Origin: Micromonospora pallida
Lineage (GTDB): Bacteria > Actinomycetota > Actinomycetes > Mycobacteriales > Micromonosporaceae
Direction: 5' to 3'
Length of the DNA stretch: 64,000 nucleotides
Assembly (NCBI RefSeq): GCF_900090325.1
Contig: NZ_FMHW01000002.1
Coordinates: forward strand, 4,403,001 to 4,467,000
Part shown: in pieces, positions 56,132-63,646 of the stretch
Numbering within the stretch: the first letter of the stretch is position 1
How the letters are laid out: each line of letters begins with the position of its first letter
The notes under the pieces: generated by a model
What the model was told of the DNA's origin: nothing
Databases searched by the model: none
The model's input: only the letters and a program-made list of their open reading frames with translations
Position numbers and translations under genes: made by a program

Positions 56132-57201
56132 GCGCCACCTCCCCCGGTCCGGACGCCTCGACCGGCCGGGGCGAGGGCCAGCCGGCGCTGGGCGTGCACG
56201 TGCCGGACGATGTCCGCGCCCCAGTCCCGGTCGGTCCGCAACGGCAGGTGCGCCGCCCCGCACCGGCGCAGCGCCCGGCGTACCTGCTCCCGCTGGATGG
56301 CCGCCGCCTGGGCGAACCGTTCCCGCAGCGTCGGATCGCCGGTCCACACCTCACGGCGCCGGCCGGTCTCCGGGTCGACCAGGGTGATCAGCCCGACGTC
56401 CGGGAGTTCCAGCTCGCGCGGATCGGTCACCTCCACGGCGAGCACCTGGTGCCGGACGGCGAGGCGGCGCAGTTCCGGCTCCCACCCGGCCTCGGCCCCG
56501 GGGTCGTCGGGAAGGGCGTCGAGGAAGTCGGAGACCACCACGACCAGTCCCCGGCGCGGGGTGAGCCGGTGCGTCGTGGCCAGCGCCCCGGCCAGCGACA
56601 GCCCGACACCGGGCCCGGCGGCAACGGCGACCGGGGTCACGGCGGGCCGGCCGTCCAGTGTCGACCCGGCAGCCCGGTCGCCACCGGGGGCGGTGAGCAG
56701 GGCGCGGAGCAGGTTCAGCAGGTGGTCGCGTCCGCTCCGGGCCGGGAACCGGCGTACCCCGTCGCGGGTGAGCACCTGGGCGCCGAGCCGGTTGCCGGCC
56801 CCGGCGGTGAGGAAGCCGATCGCCGCGACGGCCGCGACCGCCAGTTCCCGCTTGTCCAGGTCGGCGGTACCGAAGTCCATGCTCGGGCTGGCGTCCACCA
56901 GCAGCCAGGTGGTGAGTTCCCGGTCCGCGTCGACCTCCCGTACGTGCGGGACGGCGGTACGGGCGGTCACCGCCCAGTCCATCCGCCGTACCTCGTCCTC
57001 GCCGGGCCGGTACTCCCGGCTGCCGGCGGTCTCACTGCCCGGTCCGGGCAGCAGCCCCCGGTGCTGGCCGTGCAGCAGGCCGTCCAGCCGACGGGTCACG
57101 GTCAGCTCCAGCCGGCGTAGTCGCTGGTCCGAGGTCAGCTCGGCCAGCCCCGGATCCCGCCGCGCAGGGGCCCCGACGCCCGGCCGGCGGACGCTGGTCA
57201 T
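56128..57201 (-). CDS. DUF58 protein
   Basis: 357 aa. The DUF58 core is SREYRPGEDEVRRMDWAVTA followed by LTTWLLVDASPSMDFGTADL, which looks like a degenerate VWA fold with D-x-S-x-S. It partners with MoxR ATPases. Its ATG overlaps the moxR stop as ATGA, so all three genes are translationally coupled. Confidence 0.9.
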   Translation of the reverse strand: MTSVRRPGVGAPARRDPGLAELTSDQRLRRLELTVTRRLDGLLHGQHRGLLPGPGSETAGSREYRPGEDEVRRMDWAVTARTAVPHVREVDADRELTTWLLVDASPSMDFGTADLDKRELAVAAVAAIGFLTAGAGNRLGAQVLTRDGVRRFPARSGRDHLLNLLRALLTAPGGDRAAGSTLDGRPAVTPVAVAAGPGVGLSLAGALATTHRLTPRRGLVVVVSDFLDALPDDPGAEAGWEPELRRLAVRHQVLAVEVTDPRELELPDVGLITLVDPETGRRREVWTGDPTLRERFAQAAAIQREQVRRALRRCGAAHLPLRTDRDWGADIVRHVHAQRRLALAPAGRGVRTGGGGA

Positions 57202-58247
57202 GCCGCCGCCAGGTCAGGGGTCACCGGTTGCCGGCCGGGGGCGATCCGGGGCGCGGGCACGGCCTCGACGAGCCGGCGCACCAGCGCCTCGGCGGAGACT
57301 CCCTCGGCGACCGCGTCGAAGGAGAGCACCAGACGGTGGGCGAGCACGTCCACCGCCAGGTCGTGGACGTCCTCCGGCAGGACGTACTCGCGCCCGCACA
57401 GCAGGGCCCGGGCGCGGGCGGCGGCGACCAGGCCGAGGGTGGCCCGGGGACTCGCGCCGTAGGCCAGCATGGGGGCGAGTCCGGGCAGCCCGAAGCGCCC
57501 GGGGTCGCGGGTGGCGAGGATGAGCCGTACGACGTACTCGGCGAGGGCGTGGTGCACGAAGACGTCCCGGGCGCGGGCCTGGAGGGCGCGCAGCCGCAGC
57601 GGGTCGAGCACCCGGCGGGGGCGCGGCCGGTCGGTGCTCATCCGGTAGAGGATGGCCAGTTCGTCGGCGTCGCTGGGGTAGTCGACGACCACCTTCATCA
57701 GGAAGCGGTCCCGCTGCGCCTCGGGCAGTGGGTAGACGCCCTCGGACTCGATCGGGTTCTGGGTGGCGAGCACCAGGAACGGTTCGGGTACGGGGGAGCT
57801 GCGTCCGCCGATCGAGACCTGCCGTTCGGCCATCGCCTCCAGCAGCGCCGACTGCACCTTGGCCGGCGCGCGGTTGATCTCGTCGGCGAGAACCAGGTTG
57901 GCCATGATCGGGCCGAGTTCGACGTCGAAGGTCTCCTGCGAGGCCCGGTAGATCCGGGTGCCGACGATGTCCGACGGAACCAGGTCGGGTGTGAACTGGA
58001 TCCGGGAGAAGGTGCCGCCGACCACGGTGGCGAGGGTCTGCGCGGCCAGGGTCTTGGCCACCCCGGGTACGCCTTCGAGCAGGCAGTGTCCGTCCGCGAC
58101 GAGGGCGGTGAGCAGGCGTTCGACCAGTCGGTCCTGCCCGACGATCACACGTCTGACCTCGTAGATGGTCTGTTCCAACTCGACGCCGGGCGCGGCGGGA
58201 TCGTCCGGGGTGGGCACGCTGGCCAGGGTGTCCGAGATGTCCGTCAC
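57198..58247 (-). CDS. MoxR-family AAA+ ATPase
   Basis: 349 aa from the GTG at 58247, chosen because GGGAAG sits eight bases upstream; a GTG at 58271 is possible. AAA motifs are LLEGVPGVAKTLAAQTLA (Walker A), NLVLADEINRAPAKVQSALL (Walker B) and LATQNPIESEGVYPLPEAQ (sensor 1 region). MoxR ATPases act as chaperones that mature or insert cofactors in partner complexes. It heads the moxR-DUF58-VWA operon. Confidence 0.92.
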   Translation of the reverse strand: MTDISDTLASVPTPDDPAAPGVELEQTIYEVRRVIVGQDRLVERLLTALVADGHCLLEGVPGVAKTLAAQTLATVVGGTFSRIQFTPDLVPSDIVGTRIYRASQETFDVELGPIMANLVLADEINRAPAKVQSALLEAMAERQVSIGGRSSPVPEPFLVLATQNPIESEGVYPLPEAQRDRFLMKVVVDYPSDADELAILYRMSTDRPRPRRVLDPLRLRALQARARDVFVHHALAEYVVRLILATRDPGRFGLPGLAPMLAYGASPRATLGLVAAARARALLCGREYVLPEDVHDLAVDVLAHRLVLSFDAVAEGVSAEALVRRLVEAVPAPRIAPGRQPVTPDLAAA

Positions 58248-58369
58248 GGTGCTTGCTTCCCGGGCGGCCACCTCGACAAACGTCGGAATTCACGGGCCTA
58301 ACCTGGCCTTTCACCCCGCAACGGGATGACTTCCCGGTCGAACCGCCCCGCCCCGGGGCAACCGGCGAC

Positions 58370-58461
58370 GCCGGTCCCCGTGGCGCGCGGGGACCGGCGC
58401 CGGCCCACGGGGCCGTCCGACCAGCGCCGGTCGGGTGGGCCGGTCGCCCGGCCCACCCGAC
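58370..58461 (-). terminator. Two hairpins downstream of the secreted-protein gene
   Basis: A 14-bp perfect stem (58430-58443 with 58448-58461, loop TCGC) lies 17 nt past the stop of the 58478 gene. A second 11-bp stem (58370-58380 with 58388-58398) follows. They separate that gene from moxR on the same strand. Confidence 0.65.
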
Positions 58462-58477
58462 GCCGAACCCGGTCGGA

Positions 58478-58975
58478 TCAGCCCGCCACGTGCAGGTGGA
58501 AGGGCCGGTCAGCGGCGGTGCCGTTGGAACTGCGGGTCTGGACGAAGACCCCGTTCGGGGTGCTCAGCCGGGGCGCGACGGCGATCTCGCCACCACTGGG
58601 GACGCAGCAGTCGGTGGGGTCGCCGATGGTGGCCACGTACGCGCCACGGGAGACGACGCGGTTGAAGATCACCTCGTACTGCCCGGTGCCGTACCGGGTC
58701 ACCGAGACGACATCCTGCCCTCGGGCCAGGACCCCGTTGGACTGCACGACGGCGAAGGAGACGGTGGTGGCGAGCGTCCCGACGTCCCCCTTCAGCCCCT
58801 CCCGCGCCTTCCGGGCCGACTCGGGCGTCAGCGGCGGCTGCTGGTTGCGCTGGGCCACCGGCTGGGTGCTGTTGTTCTCGGTCGGCTGGGCAACGGCGAT
58901 CCCGCCGCCCGCCAGGGTCAGCCCCAACACGGCGAACGCCACCGCGACCGCCTTACGTGAGAACACTTTGGCCAT
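58478..58975 (-). CDS. Secreted protein of unknown function
   Basis: 165 aa. The ATG has GGGAGA upstream. A Sec signal peptide is clear (MAKVFSRKAVAVAFAVLGLT, then a hydrophobic run ending near AVA-Q at about residue 30). The mature part has an Asn/Gln-rich N-terminus and a beta-rich domain with VSVTRYGTGQYEVIFNRVVS and a vicinal cysteine pair in DPTDCCVPSGG. No family recognised. It has its own terminator and a long AT-rich upstream region. Confidence 0.75.
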   Translation of the reverse strand: MAKVFSRKAVAVAFAVLGLTLAGGGIAVAQPTENNSTQPVAQRNQQPPLTPESARKAREGLKGDVGTLATTVSFAVVQSNGVLARGQDVVSVTRYGTGQYEVIFNRVVSRGAYVATIGDPTDCCVPSGGEIAVAPRLSTPNGVFVQTRSSNGTAADRPFHLHVAG

Positions 58976-59301
58976 GACAGGTCTCCCTTGTTTTCGAGCG
59001 ATGCGAGCAGAACCGCCCCACCATTTGCGGCGCGGATTGTTACCACCTCAACAGGCCCACGAAAATAGCGTCGAACAATCCCACCCAAGCAGGGTTTCTC
59101 GGATTCACACTAACTCTGAGCTGGCAAAACTACAGAGAGTGTCGAGCTGCAGCCACAACGGAAAGTAGCATCAGAAAATGCACCGAGTCAATGGCCGGCC
59201 ACACCTTCAGGAACCGTCGTCCGACACTCTGAAGAATCCAAGAAACGTTCACCGAACGACGCGGTGACCCGGGACGGGACCGGCACGGCTAGCGTGTCCG
59301 G
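58976..59301. other. 326-nt divergent intergenic region
   Basis: It is noticeably AT-richer than its surroundings and separates the secreted-protein gene (minus) from the EEP gene (plus). An inverted pair AGAGTGTCG / CGACACTCT lies about 90 nt apart near its centre. The right end carries TAGCGT six bases before the EEP GTG. I see no ORF, and the minus-strand promoter cannot be assigned with confidence. Confidence 0.45.
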
Positions 59302-60291
59302 GTGACCGTACGCGCTGAGGAACGACCGACCACCGGGGCGCGACGCCACGGCACCGTGCTCTGCTGGCTCGCCGTCCTACCGGGACTGGCCTTCGCCGCC
59401 GTCCGCCTGCCCGGCCTGGAACGAGGGGCGCTGGTGCAGGCGGTGGCCTTCACGCCGTACGTGGCGGTCGGGGCGGTGCTGCCCCTGGTGCTGGCGCTCG
59501 CCCTGCGGCGCCGCGCCCCGGCGGTGGTCGCGGCGCTGACCGCACTGGCCCTGGCCGGAGTGGTCGTCCCGCGGGCGCTGCCCACCGGCCAGCCGGCCGC
59601 CGACGGGCCGACGATCCGGGTGCTCACCGCCAACCTGCTGGGCGGTGCGGGCGACGCCAGAACGCTGGTCGACCTGGTCCGGGCCAACCGGGTGGACGTG
59701 CTGGCATTGCAGGAGTTCACCCCCGACGCCCAGGCCGAACTCGGCCGGCGCGGCCTGGCCAGGCTGCTGCCATACCAGCAGCTCAACGCCGAGAAGTACA
59801 CCACCGGATCCGGGCTCTACGCGCGCTTCCCGCTGACCGAGGTCGGCCTCCGGCGCAACGCCGGTTTCGGCTTCAGCCAGGCGTACGGCACCCTCGCGGT
59901 ACCCGGCGCGCCCCCGGTGCGGATCGAGTCGGTGCATCCGGCGGCCCCGTACGCGCCGTCGGTGGTGCCGGACTGGCGGACCGACCTGGCGGCCCAGCCC
60001 CCGGCGACCCCGGACGGGCTGTTGTCCGTCCTCGCCGGGGACTTCAACGCCACCTTGGACCACGCGCCGCTGCGCGACCTGCTGGCCACCGGGTACGTCG
60101 ACGCGGCGGACGCGGTCGGGGCCGGGTGGACCGGCACCTGGGGCCCGTACGACGGTGACCCGATCCCGCCGGTCGCCATCGACCACGTGCTGGTCGACCG
60201 GCGGATCGCGGTCCGCGCGGTGACCGTACGCGGGCTGCCCGGCAGCGACCACCGCACCGTCCTGGCCGAGTTGCGCCTACCAAGCCGGTAG
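59302..60291 (+). CDS. Endonuclease/exonuclease/phosphatase family protein with membrane helices
   Basis: 329 aa. Three N-terminal hydrophobic helices (about 18-95) precede an EEP domain with motifs RVLTANLLGG, DVLALQEFTP (catalytic Glu), LAGDFNATLDHAPL and LPGSDHRTVLAEL (catalytic His). It is probably extracytoplasmic and hydrolyses a phosphodiester, phospholipid or nucleic acid. No ribosome site; TAGCGT ends six bases before the GTG. Confidence 0.85.
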   Translation: MTVRAEERPTTGARRHGTVLCWLAVLPGLAFAAVRLPGLERGALVQAVAFTPYVAVGAVLPLVLALALRRRAPAVVAALTALALAGVVVPRALPTGQPAADGPTIRVLTANLLGGAGDARTLVDLVRANRVDVLALQEFTPDAQAELGRRGLARLLPYQQLNAEKYTTGSGLYARFPLTEVGLRRNAGFGFSQAYGTLAVPGAPPVRIESVHPAAPYAPSVVPDWRTDLAAQPPATPDGLLSVLAGDFNATLDHAPLRDLLATGYVDAADAVGAGWTGTWGPYDGDPIPPVAIDHVLVDRRIAVRAVTVRGLPGSDHRTVLAELRLPSR

Positions 60292-60346
60292 CAGGGCCGA
60301 GGCGGCAGCAGGGCCGACCGAGTTGGCTGGTAGCACGGCCGAGTTG
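60285..60346. repeat. Degenerate tandem repeat starting at the EEP stop codon
   Basis: The phrase GGTAGCAGGGCCGA containing the TAG stop recurs as GGCAGCAGGGCCGA and GGTAGCACGGCCGAGTTGGG; the later units have a 21-bp period and in-frame TAG codons at 60331 and 60352. The series runs straight into palindromic repeat copy 3. Confidence 0.7.
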
Positions 60347-60406
60347 GGTGGTAGCAGGGGTCCCCTGCAGGCACATAGTCACTGCAGGGGACCCCTGCTA
60401 CCAACC
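60347..60406. repeat. 60-bp palindromic intergenic repeat, copy 3
   Basis: GTAGCAGGGGTCCCCTGCA (60351-60369) is the exact inverse complement of 60383-60401. Outer sequence GGTGGTAGCAGGGGTCCCCT equals the start of copy 2; the centre has diverged. It lies between the convergent EEP and cimA genes. Confidence 0.85.
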
Positions 60407-60443
60407 CAACCCAACCCCAACCCCAACCCAGCCCCACCCACCC
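60402..60443 (-). repeat. G-tract repeat, possible G-quadruplex, downstream of cimA
   Basis: The plus strand is a run of CCAAC/CCCAA units; the minus strand, which continues the cimA transcript, reads at least eight runs of three or four G separated by one to three T, C or T-T bases. Confidence 0.6.
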
Positions 60444-60467
60444 GTGTGGGGCCGGACCGGCGGGGAT

Positions 60468-62048
60468 TCAGACGTGGGCGCGGTCGAGGCCGTAGGTGAG
60501 GGCGTCGACCAGGGCGTGCCAGCTCGCCTCGACGACGTTGTGGTGCACCCCGACGGTGGTCCAGTCCCGCCCCGCCCCGGCGGTCTCCACCAGCACCCGG
60601 GTGACCGCGCCGGTGCCCTGGCTGCCCTCCAGGATCCGGACCTTGTAGTCGGCCAGCCCGAAGCCACGCAACTCCGGGTAGTGCCGGGTCAGGCCGACCC
60701 GCAGCGCCTCGTCCAGGGCGTTGACCGGGCCGTTCCCCTCGGCGGTGGCGATCACCCGCTCGCCGCGTACCCGGATCTTCACGGTGGCCTCGGAGACCAC
60801 CGCGCCGTCCTCCCGGTGTTCGACGATCACCCGGTACGACTCCAGGGTGAACGGCTTCGCCGGGGCTCGCTCTGGCAGCTCGGAGCGGACCAGCAGCTCG
60901 AACGAGGCGTCCGCGGCCTCGAAGGACCAGCCGCCGGCCTCCAGTTCCTTGACCCGGTTGGTGACCCGGGACAGGGTCTCCGGACGGCCGGCCAGGTCCA
61001 GACCCAGCTCACGACTCTTGAGCTCGATGCTGGCCCGGCCGGCCATCTCGGTGACCAGGATCCGCATGTCGTTCCCCACCACGGCGGGGTCCACATGGTT
61101 GTAGAGCAGCGGATCCACCTTGATCGCGCTCGCGTGCAGCCCCGCCTTGTGGGCGAAGGCCGCGGCCCCGGCGTAGGCCTGGTGGGTGTCGGGGGCGATG
61201 TTGGCGATCTCGGCGATGGCGTGCGAGACGCGCACCATCTGCTCGAGGCACCCTTCCGGTAGGACGGGGATCCCGAGCTTGAGCTGGAGGTTGGCGACCA
61301 CCGCGAAGAGGTCGGCGTTGCCGGGGCGTTCGCCGTAGCCGTTGGCGGTGCCCTGGAAGTGACGGACCCCGGCCTCGACGGCGGCGATGGTGTTGGCGAC
61401 CGCGCAGGCGGTGTCGTTCTGGCAGTGGATGCCGAGCCGCTCCGGGCCGACGCCGGTGCGGGCGGTCAGGTCGGTGATCACGGCGGTGACCTGGGAGGGC
61501 AGCATGCCGCCGTTGGTGTCGCAGAGCACCATCACCTCGGCCCCGGCGTCGAGCGCGGTCTCCACCACCGCCGCCCCGTACGCCGGGTCGGTGCGGTACC
61601 CGTCGAAGAAATGTTCCCCGTCGACGAAGACCCGGCGCCCCTCGGCCACCAGGTGAGCCACCGTGTCGCGGATCATGGCCAGGTTCTCGGCCGGCGTGGT
61701 CCGCAGCGCCCGCTCGACGTGCCGCAGGTCCGCCTTGGCGACCAGGGCGATCGCCGGTGTCTCCGCGTCGAGCAGGGCGCGCACCTGCGGGTCGTCGGCG
61801 ACCGCGACCCCGGCCTTACGGGTGGCGCCGAACGCGACCAGCAGCGCGTGGCGCAGGTTCAGTTCGGTACGGGCCCGGCGGAAGAACTCGGTGTCCTTGG
61901 GCACCGCGCCCGGCCAGCCGCCCTCGATGAAGCCGACGCCGAACTCGTCGAGCAGTCGGGCCACGGCGAGCTTGTCGACCACGGAGAAGCTGATTCCCTC
62001 GCGCTGAGCACCGTCGCGCAACGTCGTGTCGTAGACCTGGTACGTCAT
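60468..62048 (-). CDS. cimA: Citramalate synthase
   Basis: 526 aa from the ATG at 62048. The HMGL-like catalytic domain starts YQVYDTTLRDGAQREGISFS and includes VMVLCDTNGGMLPSQV, GIHCQNDTACAVANTIAAVE and HKAGLHASAIKV; the C-terminal LeuA allosteric dimer domain is present (VETAGAGRDWTTVGVHHNVV). CimA condenses pyruvate and acetyl-CoA to citramalate, the threonine-independent route to isoleucine. An isoleucine-sensing leader precedes it. Confidence 0.93.
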   Translation of the reverse strand: MTYQVYDTTLRDGAQREGISFSVVDKLAVARLLDEFGVGFIEGGWPGAVPKDTEFFRRARTELNLRHALLVAFGATRKAGVAVADDPQVRALLDAETPAIALVAKADLRHVERALRTTPAENLAMIRDTVAHLVAEGRRVFVDGEHFFDGYRTDPAYGAAVVETALDAGAEVMVLCDTNGGMLPSQVTAVITDLTARTGVGPERLGIHCQNDTACAVANTIAAVEAGVRHFQGTANGYGERPGNADLFAVVANLQLKLGIPVLPEGCLEQMVRVSHAIAEIANIAPDTHQAYAGAAAFAHKAGLHASAIKVDPLLYNHVDPAVVGNDMRILVTEMAGRASIELKSRELGLDLAGRPETLSRVTNRVKELEAGGWSFEAADASFELLVRSELPERAPAKPFTLESYRVIVEHREDGAVVSEATVKIRVRGERVIATAEGNGPVNALDEALRVGLTRHYPELRGFGLADYKVRILEGSQGTGAVTRVLVETAGAGRDWTTVGVHHNVVEASWHALVDALTYGLDRAHV

Positions 62049-62072
62049 GGGGAAGACCTTTCTGGAACCAAC

Positions 62073-62101
62073 AAAAAGACCCCCGCGGGATGCGGGAGGT
62101 C
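62073..62101 (-). terminator. Attenuator terminator in the cimA leader
   Basis: On the minus strand GACC-T-CCCGC pairs with GCGGGGGTC (9 bp with one bulged T, loop of five) and is followed at once by TTTTTG. This is a classic intrinsic terminator, rare in this window, and it lies 24 nt upstream of the cimA start codon, inside its transcript. Confidence 0.85.
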
Positions 62102-62131
62102 TGCGCGCTCGGCGGAGGGGTTGCCGGCGCG

Positions 62132-62164
62132 CTAGGTGCCAATAATCAGGGCAGTGCTGGTCAC
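62132..62164 (-). CDS. cimA leader peptide (Leu-Ile-Ile)
   Basis: A 10-codon reading frame, GTG to TAG, encodes MTSTALIIGT with consecutive CTG ATT ATT codons. ATT is a rare isoleucine codon in such a GC-rich genome. It lies 30 nt upstream of the attenuator terminator; between them are GC-rich segments (62104-62131) able to form a competing hairpin. Ribosome stalling at the Ile codons would allow antitermination and cimA expression. Confidence 0.75.
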   Translation of the reverse strand: MTSTALIIGT

Positions 62165-62391
62165 GATCCGTAGTCTGCCACCCGCGACCGGATCTGGGAG
62201 AAAGAATCCACATGGCGGGACGCGCGGTGGCGGAGGGTCGCCAAGTCGAGATGCCGGTCAAAGTGGGGCCAGAACGCCCATCTGGTGATCGACTTCACAA
62301 GTAACCTGGCCGCCACCTGCGCGTTACAGGCCTGCGGCAGTATCTGGAACCAGTCCAGTTACGGCCTCGTGCCGCGCGTCAAGGAGGACCT
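62165..62391. promoter_or_regulatory. Divergent promoter region of cimA and ahpCD, with palindrome
   Basis: This 227-nt region has no convincing ORF. A perfect palindrome CTGGA-N5-TCCAG lies at 62344-62358, about 35 nt before the ahpC start, and an inverted pair GTAAC / GTTAC lies further upstream (about 62303-62327). These are candidate sites for a redox regulator, but no oxyR or furA gene is adjacent. Confidence 0.4.
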
Positions 62392-62946
62392 GTGCTCACC
62401 GTCGGTGACAGCTTCCCGGAGTACGAACTCACCGCCTGCGTCTCCCTGGAGGCGGACAAGGCGTTCGAGACGATCAACCACAAGTCACACCAGGGCCAGT
62501 GGCGGGTCGTCTTCTTCTGGCCGAAGGACTTCACCTTCATCTGTCCCACCGAGATCGCCGAGTTCGGCCGACTGAACGGCGACTTCGCCGACCGCGACGC
62601 CCAGGTCCTCGGCGTCTCCGTCGACAACGAGTTCGTCCACTACGCCTGGCGCAAGGACCACCCGGACCTGCGCGAGCTGCCCTTCCCGATGCTCAGCGAC
62701 ATCAAGCGTGAGCTGACCGAGGCCTGCGGCGTGCTCGGCGAGGACGGCGTGGCCCAGCGCGCCACCTTCATCGTCGACCCGAACAACGAGATCCAGTTCG
62801 CCATGGTCACCGCCGGTTCGGTCGGCCGGAACGTCTCCGAGGTGCTGCGGGTGCTCGACGCCCTGCAGACCGACGAGCTGTGCCCGTGCAACTGGAACAA
62901 GGGCGGCGGCACCCTGGACGCCACCAAGCTGCTCGCCGGGGTCTGA
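62392..62946 (+). CDS. ahpC: Alkyl hydroperoxide reductase subunit C (peroxiredoxin)
   Basis: 184 aa. The GTG follows AAGGAGGACCT. The peroxidatic cysteine is in FFWPKDFTFICPTEIAEFG and the resolving cysteine(s) in TDELCPCNWNKGG. It reduces peroxides and peroxynitrite and is recycled by AhpD in actinobacteria. It is 3 nt upstream of ahpD. Confidence 0.96.
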   Translation: MLTVGDSFPEYELTACVSLEADKAFETINHKSHQGQWRVVFFWPKDFTFICPTEIAEFGRLNGDFADRDAQVLGVSVDNEFVHYAWRKDHPDLRELPFPMLSDIKRELTEACGVLGEDGVAQRATFIVDPNNEIQFAMVTAGSVGRNVSEVLRVLDALQTDELCPCNWNKGGGTLDATKLLAGV

Positions 62947-62949
62947 CCG

Positions 62950-63480
62950 ATGGGTCTCGACACCGTCAAGGCGGCCCTGCCGGAGTACGCCAAGGACATC
63001 AAGCTCAACCTCGGCTCGACCATCGGCACCTCCACGCTGAATCCGGACCAGGCCTGGGGCACCGCGCTGGCCTGCGCGGTCGCCGCCCGCAATCCGGTGG
63101 TCCTGCGCGAGATCGCGGCCGAGGCAGCCGACCACCTCAAGCCGGAGGCGATCGAGGCAGCCAAGGGCGCCGCCACGATCATGGCGATGAACAACATCTA
63201 CTACCGGTCCAAGCACCTCATCGGCGACGAGTCGTACGGCTCGATGCCGGCCCGGCTGCGGATGCAGATCATCGCCCGGCCCGGGGTGGACAAGGGCGAC
63301 TTCGAGCTCTGGTGCCTGGCGGTCTCGGCGATCACCGGATGCGGGGTGTGCCTGGAGTCGCACGAGAAGACCCTGCGCGGGGCCGGCTTCACCCGGGAGC
63401 AGGTGCACGAGGGGCTGCGTATCGCCGCCGTGGTGCACGCCGCCGCGGTGGCGCTCGACGCCGAGGCCGCGCTGGCCTGA
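62950..63480 (+). CDS. ahpD: Alkylhydroperoxidase AhpD
   Basis: 176 aa. The active-site C-x2-C is in ITGCGVCLESHEKTLRGAG with the conserved H of the E-x-x-C-x-x-C-x3-H type motif, and the C-terminal RIAAVVHAAAVALDAE helix is typical. AhpD links AhpC to lipoamide-containing dihydrolipoyl enzymes. Co-transcribed with ahpC. Confidence 0.96.
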   Translation: MGLDTVKAALPEYAKDIKLNLGSTIGTSTLNPDQAWGTALACAVAARNPVVLREIAAEAADHLKPEAIEAAKGAATIMAMNNIYYRSKHLIGDESYGSMPARLRMQIIARPGVDKGDFELWCLAVSAITGCGVCLESHEKTLRGAGFTREQVHEGLRIAAVVHAAAVALDAEAALA

Positions 63481-63511
63481 CGCCGCACCGGGTCCACCTG
63501 ACACCGGACCA

Positions 63512-63547
63512 CGACCGGGGTCGTCCGCCGACGGACGGCCCCGGTCG
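63512..63547 (+). terminator. ahpCD terminator
   Basis: CGACCGGGGTCGTCCG (63512-63527) pairs with 63532-63547 along 16 positions with one G:T wobble and a CCGA loop, 31 nt past the ahpD stop. Confidence 0.75.
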
Positions 63548-63646
63548 CGTCATGTCGAGGGGTGTGCGACCGCGACCACGGGGTACGAAGAGTCCGGACG
63601 GGACAGCATTCCCGATACGACGCAGTCGAGGCAGGAGGGCGGTCCG

